Source of the DNA: Petrolisthes cinctipes | Lineage: Eukaryota > Arthropoda > Malacostraca > Decapoda > Porcellanidae | NCBI GenBank assembly: GCA_033782935.1 | Contig: JAWQEG010000411.1 | Span: 679,501 to 743,500 of the forward strand | Length of the DNA stretch: 64,000 nt | Reading direction: 5' to 3' | In this document: positions 22,701 to 39,750 of the stretch, piece after piece | How the letters are laid out: each line of letters starts with the position of its first letter | How positions within the stretch are numbered: position 1 is the stretch's first letter | Position numbers and translations under genes: made by a program | Notes under the pieces: model-generated | Told to the model about the DNA's origin: nothing | What the model saw: only the letters and a program-made list of their open reading frames with translations | Databases searched by the model: none

Positions 22701-25700
22701 ATCACCCCATGAATGACTGTTGATATATACAGTCCAAGCACAGTAATGACACTCACCACCCCATGAATGACTGTTGATATTTACAGTCAAAGCACTCTAA
22801 TGACACCCACCACCCCATTAATGACTCGATATTTACATTCCAAGCACTGTATTGAAACTAACACACTGACCACCCCATGATTGACTGTTAATATTTACAC
22901 TCTAAGCACTGTAATGACATCCACACACCCAACAACCCATAAATGACTGTTGATATTTACATTCCATGCACTGTAATGAGACCCACACACCAACCACCCC
23001 ATGAATGACTGTTGATAGTTACAGTCAAAGCACTGTAATGACACTCACACACCATCCACCCCATGAATGACTGTTGATTTTTACAGTCCAAGCACTGTAA
23101 TGACACCCACACACCCTCCACCCCAATAATGACCATTGATATTTATAGTCCAAGCACTGTAATGACACCCACACACCCACCACATAATAAATAACTGTTG
23201 ATATTTACAGTCTAAGCACTGTAATGACACCCACACACCACCCATCCCATAAATGACTGTTGATATTTATAGTCCAAACATTGTAATGATACCCACACAC
23301 CCAAAACCCCATGAATGTCTGTTGATATTAACAGTCCAGGCACTGTAATGACAACACACACTTACAATCCCATTAATGACTGTTGATATTTGCAGTCCAA
23401 GCGCTGTAATGACACCCACACACCCACCACCTCATAAATGTCTATTGATATTTAAAGTCCAATCACTGTAATGACACCCACACGCCCACCACCCCATGAA
23501 TGACTATTGATAGTTACAGTCTAAGAAATGTAATGACGCCCACACAGGCACCACTCCATGAATGACTGTTGATATATACAGTCCAAGCACTGTAATGACA
23601 CTCACCACATAATAAATGACTGTTGATATTTACAGTCAAAGCACTGTAATGACACCCACCACCCCATGAATGACGGTTGTTATTTAAAGTCCAAACACTA
23701 TAATGACACACAAACACCCACCACCCAATGAATGACTGTTGATATTTACAGTCCAAGCACTGTAATGACACACACACCCACCAACCCATAAATGACTGTT
23801 GATATTTACAGTACAAGCACTGTAATGTCACTGACACGCTCCATGAATGACATTTGATATTTACAGTCCAAGCATTGTAATGACAACCACACATCCACCA
23901 ACCCATGAATGACTGTTGATATTCACAGTCCAAGCACTGTAATGACACTCACACAATCACAACCCCATGAACGTTGGTTAATATTTACAGTCCAAGCAAT
24001 GTAATATCACCCAAACACCAACCACCCCATGAATGACTGTTGATATTTACAGTCCAAGGACTGTAATGACACCCACAAACCCACCTTTCCATGAATGACT
24101 GTTGATATTTACAGTCCAAGCACTGTAATGACACCCACCAACATTTTATTGACTGTTGATATTTACAGTCCAAGCACTGTAATGACACACACACACATCA
24201 ACCCATGAATAACTGTTGATATTTACAGTCCAAGCACTGTAATGACACCCACACACCCACCGCTAAATGAATAACTGTTGATATATACACACCAATCACT
24301 GTAATGACACCCACACACCCACCACCCCATGAATGACTATTGATAGTTACAGTCCAAGCAATGTAATGACACCCACACACCCACCACCCCATGAATGACT
24401 GTTGATATATACAGTCCAAGCACTGTAATGACACTCACCACCCCATGAATGACTGTTGATATTTACAGTCAAAGCACTGTAATAAAACCCACCACCCCAT
24501 GAATGACGGTTGATATTTACAATCCAAGCTCTGTATTGACAACCACACACTGACCACCTCATGATTGACTGTTAATATTTACACTCTAAGCACTGTAATG
24601 ACACCCACACACCCACCAACATATAAATGACTGTTGATATTTTCATTCCATGCACTGTAATGACACCCACACACCAACCACCCCATGACTGACTGTGGAT
24701 ATTTACAGTCCAAGCACTGTAATGACACTCACACACCATCCACCCCATGAATGACTGTTGATATTTACAGTCCAAGCACTGTAATGACACCATCACACCC
24801 ACCACCCCATGAATGACTGTTGATATATACAGTCCAAGCACTGCAATGACACTCACCACACCATGAATTACGGTTGATATTTACAATCAAAGCATTGTAA
24901 TGACACCCTCCACCCCATGAATGATGGTTGATATTTACAGTCCAAGCACTGTAATGACAGTTAATCACCCACCACCCCATGAATGACTGTTGATATATAT
25001 TAACAGTCCAAGTACTGTAATGACACACAAACACCCACCACCCAATGAATGACTGTTGATATTTACAGTCCAAGCGCAGTAATGACACACACACCCACCA
25101 ACCTATGAATGACTGTTGATATTTACAGTTCAAGCACTGTAATGTCACCGACACGCTCCATGAATGACAGTTGATATTTACAGTCCAAGCATTGTAATGA
25201 TACCCACACATCCACCAACCCATGAATGACTGTTTATATTTACAGTCCAAGCACTGTAATGACACCCACACAACCAGAACCCCATGAATGTTGGTTAATA
25301 TTTACAGTCCAAGCACTGTAATATCACTCACCTACCACCCCATGAGTGACTGTTGATATTTACAGTCAAAGCACTGTAATGAAACCCTCCACCATATGAA
25401 TGACGGTTGATATTTACAGTCCAAGTACTGTAATAACACCCAGACACCCACCACCCCATGAATGACTGTTGATATTTACAATCCAAGCACTGTAATTACA
25501 TCCACACACCCACCACCCCATGAATGACTGTTGATATTTGCAATCCAAGAAATGTATTGATACACACACACTGTCAACCTCATAATTGACTGTTAATATT
25601 TACACTCTAAGCACTGTAATGACACCCACACACCCACCAACATATAAATGACTGTTGATATTTACATTCCATGCACTGTAATGAGACCCACACACCAACC

Positions 25701-28700
25701 ACCCCATGAATGACTGTTGATATTTACAGTCCAAGCACTGTAATGACACTCAAACACCATCCACCCCATGAATGACTGTTGATATTTACAGTCCAAGCAC
25801 TGTAATGACACCCACACAAGCTCCACCTCATGAATGACTGTTGATATATACAATCCAAGCACTGTAATGACACTCACCACAGCATTAATGACTGTTGATA
25901 TTTACAGTCAAAGCACTGTAATGACAGCTAATCACCCACCACCCCATAAATTATTGTTGATATAGATTAACAGTCCAAGCTCTGTAATGACACACAAACA
26001 CCCACCACCCAATGAATGACTGTTGATATATACAGTCCAAGCACTGTAATGACACACACACCCACCAACCCATGAATGACTGTTGATATTTACAGTACAA
26101 GCACTGTAATGTCACCGACACGCTCCATGAATGACAGTTGATATTTACAGTCCAAGCATTGTAATGACACCCACACATCAACCAACCCATGAATGACTGT
26201 TAATATTTACAGTCCAAGCACTGTAATGACACCAACACAACCAGAACCCAATGAATATTGGTTAATATTTACAGTCCAAGCACTGTAATATCACCCACAC
26301 ACCCACCACCCCATTAATGACTGTTGATATTTACACTCCAAGCACTGTAATGACACCCACACACCCACCTTCCCATGAATGACTGTTGATATTTACAGTC
26401 CAAGCACTCTAATGACACCAACCACCCCATTAATGACTGTTGATATTTAAGGTCCAAGCACTGTAATGACACCTACACATCCATCACCCTATGAATGACT
26501 ATTGATATTTACAGTCAAAGCACTATAATGACACCCACCACCACATTAATGACTTGATATTTACACTCCAAGCACTGTAATTACACCTACACACCCACCA
26601 CCCCATGAATTACTGTTATTATTTACAGTCCAAACACTGTAATGACACCCACACACCCACCACCCCATGAAAGACTGTTGATATATACAGTCCAAGCGCC
26701 GTAATGACACTCACCACACCATGAATGACTGTTGATATTTACAGTCCAAGTGCTGTAATGACACCCAGACACCCACCACCCCAGGAATGACTGTTGATAT
26801 TTACAATCCAAGCACTGTATTGATACCCACACACCACCCACCCCATGAATGTCAGTTGATATTAACAGTCCAAGCACTGTAATGACACCCACACGCTTAC
26901 CATCCCATGAATGACTATTGATAGTTACAGTCCAAGCAATGTAATGACACCCCCAAACCCACCACTAAATGAATGACTGTTGATATATACAGACCAATAA
27001 CTGTAATGACACCATTACACCCACCACCCAATAAATGTCTATTGATATTTAAAGTCCAATCACTGTAATGACACCCACACACCCACCACCCTATGAATGA
27101 CTGTTGATATTTACAATCCAAGCACTGTAATTACAACCATACATCCTTCACCCCATAAAAGACTGTTGATATTTACAATCCAAGCACTGTATTGACACCC
27201 ACACACTGACCACCCCATGATTGACTGTTGATATTTACAGTCAAAGCACTGTATTGACACCCACACACCCACCAACATATAAATGACTGTTACTATTTAC
27301 ATTCCATGCACTCTAATGAGACCCACACACCAACCACCCCATGAATGACTGTTGATATTTACAGTCCAAGCACTGTAATGACACTCACACACCATCCACC
27401 CCATAAATGACTGTTGATATTTACAGTCAAAGCACTGTAATGACACCCACCACCCCATGAATGATAGTTGATATTTACAGTCCAAGAACTGTAATGACAG
27501 CTAATCACCCACCACCCCATGAATGACTGTTGATATATATTAACAGTCCAAGCACTGTAATGACACAGAAACACCCACCACCCAATGAATGACTGTTGAT
27601 ATTTACAGTCCAAGCACTGTAATGACACACACACCCACCAACCCATGAATGACTGTTGATATTTACAGTACAAGCACTGTAATGTCACCGACACTCTCCT
27701 TGAATGAGTTGATATTTACAGTCCAAGCATTGTAATGACACCCACACATCCACCAACCCATGAATGACTGTTGATATTTACAGTCCAAGCACTGTAATGA
27801 CACCCACACAACCAGAACCCCATGAATGTTGGTTAATATTTACAGTCCAAGCACTGTAATATCACCCACATACCCACCACCCCATTAATGACTGTTTATA
27901 TTTACACTCCAGGCACTGTAATGACACCTACACACCCACCTTCCCATGACTGACTGTTGATATTTACAGTCCAAGCACTGTAATGACACCAACCACCCCA
28001 TGAATGACTGTTGATATTTACAGTCAAAGCACTGTAATAACACCCACCACCCCATTATTAACTTTATAATAACACTCCAAGCACTGTCATTACACCTACA
28101 CACCCACCACCCAATTAATGACTGTTAATATTTACAGTCCAAACACTGTAATGACACCCCCACACCCACCACTAAATGAATGACTGTTGATATATACAGT
28201 CCAAGCACTGTAATGACACTCACCACACTATGAATGACTGTTGATATTTACAGTCCAAGTACTGTAATGACACCCAGACACCCACCACCCCATAAATGAC
28301 TGTTGATATTTACAATCCAAGCATTGTAATGACATCCACACACCCACCACCCCATAAATTACTGTTGATATTTACAATCCAAGCACTGTATTGACACCCA
28401 CACATCGACCTCCCCATGATTAACTGTTAATATTTACACTCTAATCACTGTAATGATACCCACACCCCCACTGACCCATAAATGACTGTTGATATTTACA
28501 TTCAATACACTGTAATGAGACCCACACACCAACCACCCCATGAATGACTGTTGATATTTACAGTTCAAGCACTGTAATGACACTCACACACCATCCACCC
28601 CATGAATGACTGTTGATATTTACAGTCCAAGCACTGTCATTACACCTACACACCCACCACCCTATGAATGACTGTTAATATTTACAGTCCAAGCACTGTA

Positions 28701-31700
28701 ATGACACACAATTCCACCAACCTATGAATGACTGTTAATATTTACAGTCCAAGCACTGTAATGACACCCACACACCCACCACCCCATGAATGACTGTTGA
28801 TATTGACAGTCCAAGCACTGTAATGACACTCACCCACCATCAACCCCATGAATGCTTGTTGATATTTGCAGTCAAAGCAATGTAATGACACCCACACACC
28901 CACCACCCAATTAATGACCATTGATATTTATAGTCCAAGCACTGTAATGACACCCACACACACACCACCCAATGAATGACTGTTAATATTTACAGTCCAA
29001 ACACTGTAATGACACCAACACACCCACCACCCCATGAATGACAGTTGATATTTACAGTCCAAGCATTGTAATGACACCCACACATCCACCAACCCATGAA
29101 TGACTGTTGATATTTACAGTCCAAGCACTGTAATGACACCCACACAACCAGAACCCCATATATGTTGGCTAATATTTACAGTCCAATCACTGTAATATCA
29201 CTCACACACCCACCACCCCATGAATGACTGTTAATATTTACAGTCCAAGCACTGTAATGACACCCACACACCCACCTTCCCATGAATGACTGTTGATATT
29301 TACAGTCTAAACACTGTAATGACACCCACCACCCACTAAATGACTGTTGATATTTACAGTCCAAGCAATGTAATGACACCCACCCATCCATCACTCCATG
29401 AATGACCATTGATATTTACAGTCAAAGCACTGTAATGACACCCACCACCCCATTAATGACTTGATATTTACACTCCAAGCACTGTAATTACACCTACACA
29501 CACACACCTACCCATTAATGACTGTTAATATTTACAGTCCAAACACTGTAATGACACCCACACACCCACCACCCTATGAATGACTGTTGATATATACAGT
29601 CCAAGCACTGTAATGACACTCACCACACCATAAATGACTGTTGATATTTACAGTCCAAGTACTGTAATGACACCCACACACCCACTACCCCATGAATGAC
29701 TGTTGATATTTACAATCCAAGCACTGTAATGACATCCACAGACCCACCACCCCATGAATGACTGTATATTTACAATCCAAACACTGTATTGACACCCACA
29801 CACTGACCACCCCATGATTGACTGTTAATATTTACACTCTAAGCACTGTAATGACACCCACACCCCTACCAATACATAAATTACTGTTGATATTTTCATT
29901 CCATGGACTGTAATGGGACCCACACACCAACCACCCCATGAATGACTGTTGATATTTACAGTCCAAGCACTGTAATGACACCCACACACCCACCTTCCCA
30001 TGAATCACTGTTGATATTTACAGTCCAAACACTGAAATGACATCCACCACCCCATTAATGACCATTGATATTTCAGTCCAAGCACTGTAATGACACCCAC
30101 ACACCCACCAACCCATAAATGACTGTTGATATTTACATTCCAAGCATTGTAATGACACTCACACACCATCCACCCCATGAATGACTGTTGATATTTACAC
30201 TCCAAGCACTGTAATGACACCCACACACCCACCTTCCCATAAATGACTGTTAATATTTACAGTCCAAACACTGTAATGACACTTACCACCCCATTAATGA
30301 CCATTGATATTTATAGTCCATGCACTGTAATGACACCCACACACCCACCACTCAATGAATAACTGTTGATATTTCAGTCCAAGCACTGTAATGACACCCA
30401 CACACCCACCACCCAATGAATGACTGTTAATATTTACAGTCCAAACACTGTAATGACACCCACACACGCACCACCTCATGAATGACTGTTGATATATACA
30501 GTCCAAGCACTGTAATGACACTCATCATACCATGAATGACTGTTGATATTTACAGTCAAAGCACTGTAATGACACCCACCACCCCATTAATGATGGTTGA
30601 TATTTACAGTCCAAACACTGTAATTAAACACAAACACCCACCACCCAATGAATGACTGTTGATATTTACAGTCCAAGCACTGTAATGACACACACACCCA
30701 CCAACCCATGAATTACTGTTGATATTTACAGTACAAGCACTGTAATGTCACAGACACGCTCCATGAATGACAGTTGATATATACATTCCAAGCACTCTAA
30801 TGACACCCACACATCCATCACCCAATGAATGACTGTTGATATTTACAGTCAAAGCACTGTAATGACACCCATCACCCTATGAATGACTGATGATATTTAC
30901 AGTCCAAGCACTGTAATGACACCTACACACCCACCATCCCCTGAATAAATGTTGATATTTACAGTCCAACCACTGTATTGACACACACTCCCACCAACCT
31001 ATAAATGACTTGATATTTACACTCCAAACTCTGTAATAGCACCCACACACACCATTAATGACAGTTTATATTTACAGTCCAAGCACTGTAATGACACCCA
31101 GACACCCACCACCCCATGAATGACTGTTGATATTTACAATCCAAGCACTGTAATGACATCCACACACCCACCACCCCATGAATGACTGTTGATATTTACA
31201 ATCCAAGCACAGTATTGACACCCACTTACTGACCACCCCATGATTGACTGTTAATATTTACACTCTAATCACTGTAATGACACCCACACACCCACCAACC
31301 CATATATGACTGTTGATATTTACATTCCAAGCACTGTAATGACACTAACACACCATCCACCCCATGAATGACTGTTGATATTTACACTCCAAGCACTGTA
31401 ATGACACCCACACACCCACCTTCCCATAAATGACTGTTAATATTTACAGTCCAAACACTGTAATGACACTTACCACCCCATTAATGACCATTGATATTTA
31501 TAGTCCATGCACTGTAATGACACCCACACACCCACCACTCAATGAATAACTGTTGATATTTCAGTCCAAGCACTGTAATGACACCCACCACCCCATGAAT
31601 GACTGTTAATATTTACAGTCCAAACACTTTAATGTCACCCACACACGCACCACCTCATGAATGACTGTTGATATATACAGTCCAAGCAGTGTAATGACAC

Positions 31701-34339
31701 TCACCACACCATGAATGTCTGTTGATATTTACAGTCAAAGCACTGTAATGACACCCACCACCCCATGAATGATGGTTGATATTTACAGTCCAAACACTGT
31801 AATTAAACACAAACACCCACCACCCAATGAATGACTGTTGATATTTACAGTCCAAGCACTGTAATGACACACACACCCACCAACCCATGAATGACTGTTG
31901 ATATTTACATTACAAGCACTGTAATGTCACCGACACGCTCCATGAATGACAGTTGATATATACATTCCAAGCACTCTAATGACACCCACACATCCATCAC
32001 CTAATGAATTACTGTTGATATTTACAGTCAAAGCACTGTAATGACACCCACCACACCATTAATGACTTGATATATACACTCCAAGCACCGTAATTACAAC
32101 ACAACATCCACCACCCCTTGAATGACTGTTGATATTTACACTCCAAACTCTGTAATAGCACCCACACACACCATGAATGACATTTGATATTTACAGTCCA
32201 AGCACTGTAATGACACCCACACACCCACCACCCCATTAATGACTGTTGATATTTACAATCCAAGCACTGTAATGACACCCACACACCCACCACCCCATAA
32301 ATGACTGTTGATATTTACAATCCAAGCACTGTATTGACACCCACACACTGACCACTCCATGTTTGACTGTTGATATTTACAGTCTAAGCACTGTAATGAC
32401 ACCCACACACCCACCACACCATGAATGACTGTTGATATTTACAATCCAAGCACTGTATTGACACCCACACACTAACCACCCCATGATTGACTGTTAATAT
32501 TTACATACTCTAAGCACTGTAATGACACTCACACCCCCACCAACCCATAAATGACTGTTAATATTTACATTTCATGCACTGAAAGGAGACCCATACACCA
32601 ACCACCCCATGAATGACTGTTAATATTTACACTCTAAGCACTGTAATGACACCCACACTCCCACCAACCCATAAATGACTGATAATATTTACATTCCATG
32701 CACTGTAATGAGACCCACACACTAACCACCCCATGAATGACTGATGATATTTACAGTCCAAGCACTGTAATGACACTCACACACCATCCACCCTATGAAT
32801 GACTGTTGATATTTACAGTCCAACCACTGTAATGACACCCACACACCCTCCACCCCAATAATGACCATTGATATTTATAGTCCAAGCACTGCAATGACAC
32901 CCGCACACCCACCACCCAATGAATAACGGTTAATATTTACAGTCCAAGCACTGTAATGACACTCACACACCAACCACCCCATGAATGACTGTTGATATTT
33001 ATGGTCCAAGCACTGTAATGATACCCACACACCCACGACCCCATGAATGTCTGTTGATATTTACAGTCCCAGCACTGTAATGACACCCACACACTTACCA
33101 TACCATAAATGACTGTTGATATTTGCAGTCCAAGTGCTGTAATGACACCCACACACCCACCACCGTTTGAATGACTGTTTATATTAACAGTCCAAGCAAT
33201 GTAATAACACCTACCAATCCATAAATGACTGTTGGTATTTAAAGTCCAAGCACTGTAATGACACACACACATCCACCATCCCATAAATGACTGTTGATAT
33301 ATACAGTCCAAACACTGTAATGACACTCACCACCCCATAAATGACTGTTGATATTTACAGTCAAAGCACTGTAATGAAACCCACCACCCTATAAATGACG
33401 GTTGATATTTACAGTCCAATCACTATAATGACACCCACACACCCACCACCCCATGAATGACTATTGATAGTTACAGTCCAAACAATGTAATGACACCCAC
33501 ACTCCCACCACCCAATGAATGACTGTTGATATATACAGTCCAAGCACTGTAATGGCACTCACCACCCTATGAATGACGGTTGATATTTACATTCCAAGCA
33601 CTGTAATGACACCTACACACCCACCACCCCATGAATGACTGTTGATATATATTAACAGTTTAAGCACTGTAATGACACACAAACACCCACCACCCTATGA
33701 ATGACTGTAGATATTTACAGTCCAAGCACTGTAATGACACACACACATCAACCCATGAATGACTGTTGATATTTACAGAACAAGCACTGTAATGTCACCT
33801 ACCATCCCATGAATGACTGTTGGTATTTAAAGTCCAAGCACTGTAATGACACCCAAAACCCAGTGAATTACTTTTGATAATTACAATCCAAGCATTGTAA
33901 TGACAGCAACAACCCACCACCCAATGAATGACTGTTAATATTTACAGTCAAAGAACTGTAATGACACCCACACAAGCACAACCCCAAAAATGATGGTAAT
34001 ATTTATAATCCAAGCACTGTAATATCACCCACACACCCACCACCCCATGAATGACTGTTGATATTTACAGTCCAAGCACTGTAATGACACCCACACAATC
34101 ACAACCCCATGAATGTTAGTTAATATTTACAGTCCAAACACTGTAATATCACCCACACACCCACCACCCCATGAATGACTGTTGATATTTACAGTCCAAG
34201 CACTGTAATGACACCCACACACCCACCTTCCCCTGAGTGACTGTTGATATTTGCAGTCCAAGCACTGTATTGACACCCACCACCCCATTAATGACTCTTG
34301 ATATTTACATTCCTAGCACTGTAATGACACCCACACATC

Positions 34340-35715
34340 CATCACCCCATGAATGACTGTTGATATTTACAGTCAAAGCACTGTAATGACACCCACCACC
34401 CTATAAATGACGGTTGATATTTACAGTCCAAGCACTGTAATGGCAAACACACCCACCAACCTATTATTGACTGTTGATATTTACAGTACAAACACTGTAA
34501 TGTCACTGACACACCCCATGAATGACAGTTGATATTTACAGTCCAAGCCCTTTAATGACACACACACATCAACCCATGAATAACTGTTGATATTTACAGT
34601 ACAAGCACTGTAATGTCACCTACTATCCCATGAATGACTGTTGGTATTTAAAGTCCAAGTACTGTAATGACACCCACACAAACAAAACCCAATGAATGAC
34701 TGTTGATATTTACAGTCCAAGCACTGTAATGACACCTACACATCCATCACCCCATGAATGACTGTTGATATTTACAGTCAAAGCACTGTACAGACACCCA
34801 CCACCCCATGAATGACTTGATATTTACACTCTAAGTACTGTAATTACACCTACACACCCACCATCCCCTGAATGACTGTTGATATTTACAGTCCAAGCAC
34901 TGTAATGACACACACTCCCACCAACCAATGAATGACTTGATATTTACACTCCAAACTCTGTAATAGCACCCACACACACCATGAATGACAGTTTATATTT
35001 ACAGTCCAAGTACTGTAATGACACCCAGACACACACCACCCCATGAATGACTGTTGATATTTACAATCCAAGCACTGTAATGATATCCACACACCCACCA
35101 CCCCATTAATGACTGTTGATATTTACAATCCAAGCACTGTATTGACACCCACACACTGACCACCCCATAATTGACTGTTAATATTTACACTCTAAACACT
35201 GTAATGACACTCACACACCCACCAACCCATAAATGACTGTTGATATTTACATTCCATGCACTGTAATGAGACCCACACACCAACCACCCCATAAATGACT
35301 GTTGATATTTACAGTCCAAGCACTGTAATGACACTCACACATAATCCACCCCATGAATGACTGTTGATATTTACAGTCCAAGCACCGTAATGACACCCAC
35401 ACACCCACCTTCCCATGAATGACTGTTGATATTTACAGTCCAAACACAGTAATGACACCCACCACCCTATTAATGACCATTATTATTTATAGTCCATGCA
35501 CTGTAATGACACCCACACACCCACCACTCAATGAATAACTGTTGATATTTCAGTCCAAGCACTGTAATGACACCCACACACCCACCACCCCATGAATGAC
35601 TGTTAATATTTACAGTCCAAACACTGTAATGACACCCACACACGCACCACCCCATAAATGACTGTTGATATATACAGTCCAAGCACTGTAATGACACTCA
35701 CCACACCATGAATGA
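34340..35715 (+). repeat. 1.4 kb higher-order satellite block, copy 1
   Basis: Matches about 38375-39750 at an offset near 4036, sharing rare unit variants in order (TGGCAAACACACCC, then AAGCCCTTTAATG, then AACTCTGTAATAGC). A partial third copy lies at about 36130-36620. These copies are more diverged than those before 20 kb. Confidence 0.75.
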
Positions 35716-38374
35716 CTGTTGATATTTACAGTCGAAGCACTGTAATGACACCCACCACCCCATAAATGATGGTTGATATTTACAGTCATAACACTGTAAT
35801 GACACACAAACACCCACCACCCAATGAATGACTGTTGATATTTACAGTCCAAGCACTGTAATGACACACACACCCACCAACCCATGAATAACTGTTGATA
35901 TTTACAGTACAAGCACTGTAATGTCACCGACACGCTACTTGAATGAATGTTGATATTTACAGTCCAAGCATTGTAATGACACCCACACATCCACCAACCC
36001 ATGAATGACTGTTGATATTTACAGTCCAAGCACTGTAATGACACCCACACAACCACAACCCCATGAATGTTGGTTAATATTTACAGTCAAAACACTGTAA
36101 TATCACCCACACACCCACCACCCCATGAATGACAGTTGATATTTACAGTCCAAGACCTTTAATGACACACACACATCAACTCATGAATAACTGTTGATAT
36201 TTACAGTACAAGCACTGTAATGTCACCTACTATCCCATGAATGACTGTTGGTATTTAAAGTCCAAGAACTGTAATGACACCCACACAAACAAAACCCAAT
36301 GAATGACTGTTGATATTTACAGTCCAAGCACTGTAATGACACCTACACATCCATCACCCCATAAATGACTGTTGATATTTACAGTCAAAGCACTGTACAG
36401 ACAACCACCACCCCATGAATGACTTGATATTTACACTCTAAGTACTGTAATTACACCTACACACCCACCATCCCCTGAATGACTGTTGATATTTACAGTC
36501 CAAGCACTGTAATGACACACACTCCCACCAACCTATGAATGACTTGATATTTACACTCCAAACTCTGTAATAGCACCCACACACACCATGAATGACAGTT
36601 TATAATTACAGTCCAAGTACTGTAATGACACCCACACAAACAAAACCCAATGAATGAATGTTGATATTTACAGTCAGAGCATTGTAATGACACCCACACA
36701 TCCACCAACCCATGAATGACTGTTGATATTTACAGTCCAAGCACTGTAATGACACCCACACAACCACAACCCCATGAATGTTGGTTAATATTTACAGTCA
36801 AAACACTGTAATATCACCCACACACCCACCACCCCATGAATGACTGTTGATATTTACAGTCCATGCACTGTAATGACACCCACCACCCCATTAATGACTG
36901 TTGATATTTACAGTCCAAGCACTGTAATGACACCCACACATCCATCACCCCATGATTGACTGTTGATATTTACAGTCAAAGCACTGTAATGACACCCACC
37001 ATCCCATTAATGACTTGATATTTTCACTTCAAGCACTGTAATTACACCTACACACCCACCACCGATTGAATGACTGTTGATATTTACAGTCCAAGCACAG
37101 TAATGACACACACTCCCACCAACCTATGAATGACTGTTGATATTTACACTCCAAACTATGTTATAGCAACCACACACACCATGAATGACATTTAATATTT
37201 ACAGTCGAATGCACTGTAATGACACCCAAACACCCACAAAGCTATGAATGACTGTTGATAGTTACAGTCCAAGCAATGTATTGACACCCACACACCCACC
37301 ACCCCATGAATGACTGTTGATATATACAGTCCAAGCACAGTAATGACACTCACCACCCCATGAATGACTGTTGATATTTACAGTCCAAGCACTGTAATGA
37401 CACCTTCACACCCACCACCCCTTGAATGACTGTTGATATATATTTATAGTCCAAGCACTGTAATGACACTAACACACCCACCACCCAATGAATAACTGTT
37501 GATATTTACAATCCAAGCACTGTAATGACACTCACACACCATCTACCCCATGAATGACTGTTGATATTTACAGTCCAAGCACTGTAATGACACCCACACA
37601 CCCACCTTCCCATTAATGACTGTTGATATTTACAGTCCAAACACTGTAATGACACTCACCACCCCATTATTGACCATTGATATTTATAGTACATGCACTG
37701 TAATGACCCCCACACACCCACCACTCAATGAATAACTATTGATATTTCTGTCCAAGCACTGTAATGACACCCACACACCCACCACCCCATGAATGACTGT
37801 TAATATTTACAGTCCAAACACTGTTATGACACTTACACACGCACCACCACATAAATGACTGTTGATATATATAGTCCAAGCACTGTAATGACACTCACCA
37901 CACCATGAATGACCGTTGATATATACAGTCCAAGCACTGTAATGACACCCACACACCTACCTTTTCATGAATGACTGTTGATATTTACAATCCAAGCACG
38001 GTAATGACACCCACCACCCCATTAATATCTGTTGATATTTACAGTCCAAGCACTGTAATGACACCCACACGTCCATCACTCCATGAATGACTGTTGATAT
38101 TTACTGTCAAAGCACGGTAATGACACCCATACACACACCACCCCATGAATGACTGTTAATATTTACAGTCCAAACACTGTAATGACACCCACACACCCAC
38201 CACCCCATGAATGACTGTTAATATTTACAGTCCAAACACTGTAATGACACTCACACACCCACCACCCCATGAATGACAGTTGATAGATACAGTCCAAGCA
38301 ATGTAATGACACCCACACACCCACAACCCCATGAATGACTGTTGATATATACAGTCCAAGCAGAGTAATGACAC

Positions 38375-39750
38375 TCACCACCCCATGAATGACTGTTGAT
38401 ATTTACAGTCAAAGCACTGTAATGACACCCACCACCCTATAAATGACGGTTGATATTTACAGTCCAAGCACTGTAATGGCAAACACACCCACCAACCTAT
38501 TATTGACTGTTGATATTTACAGTACAAACACTGTAATGTCACTGACACACCCCATGAATGACAGTTGATATTTACAGTCCAAGCCCTTTAATGACACACA
38601 CACATCAACTCATGAATAACTGTTGATATTTACAGTACAAGCACTGTAATGTCACCTACTATCCCATGAATGACTGTTGGTATTTAAAGTCCAAGTACTG
38701 TAAAGACACCCACACAAACAAAACCCAATGAATGACTGTTGATATTTACAGTCCAAGCACTGTAATGACACCTACACATCCATCACCCCATGAATGACTG
38801 TTGATATTTACAGTCAAAGCACTGTACAGACACCCACCACCCCATGAATGACTTGATATTTACACTCTAAGTACTGTAATTACACCTACACACCCACCAT
38901 CCCCTGAATGGCTGTTAATATTTACAGTCCAAGCACTGTAATGACACACACTCCCACCAACCTATGAATGACTTGATATTTACACTCCAAACTCTGTAAT
39001 AGCACCCACACACACCATGAATGACAGTTTATATTTACAGTCCAAGTACTGTAATGACACCTAGACACACACCACCCCATGAATGACTGTTGATATTTAC
39101 AATACAAGCACTGTAATGATATCCACACACCCACCTTCCCATGAATGACTGTTGATATTTAAAATCCAAGCACTGTATTGACACCCACACACTGACCACC
39201 CCATAATTGACTGTTAATATTTACACTATAAGCACTGTAATGACACCCACACACCCACCAACCCATAAATGACTGTTGATATTTACATTCCATGCACTGT
39301 AATGATACCCACACACCAACCACCCCATGAATGACTTGATATTTACAGTCCAAGCACTGTAATGACACTCACACACCATCTACCGAATGAATGACTGTTG
39401 ATATTTACAGTCCAAGCACTGTAATGACACCCACACACCCACCTTCCCATGTATGACTGTTGATATTTACAGTCAAAACACTGTAATGACACCCACCATC
39501 CAATTAATGACCATTGATATTTATAGTACATGCACTGTAATGACACCCACACACCCACCACTCAATGAATAACTGTTGATATTTCAGTCCAAGCACTGTA
39601 ATGACACCCACACACCCACCACCCATGAATGACTGTTAATATTTACAGTCCAAACACTGTAATGACACCCACACACGCACCACCCTATGAATGACTGTTG
39701 ATATATACAGTCAAAGCACTGTAATGACACTCACCACACCATGAATGACT
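38375..39750 (+). repeat. 1.4 kb higher-order satellite block, copy 2
   Basis: Counterpart of 34340-35715. The two copies part near 35715 and 39750, where the unit changes to one with TGATAGGTACAGTCC. Confidence 0.75.

Noticed and set aside
24765..25271. Minus-strand cysteine-rich open frames of 60-168 codons throughout the satellite
   Set aside because: The unit is 62 bp, not a multiple of 3, so reading cycles through three translations. A stop (TAA in TGTAAAT) normally recurs every 186 bp, giving frames of about 62 codons, and longer ones arise when that triplet mutates. Same peptide words in rotating order, no signal peptide, no start context: artefacts of periodicity.
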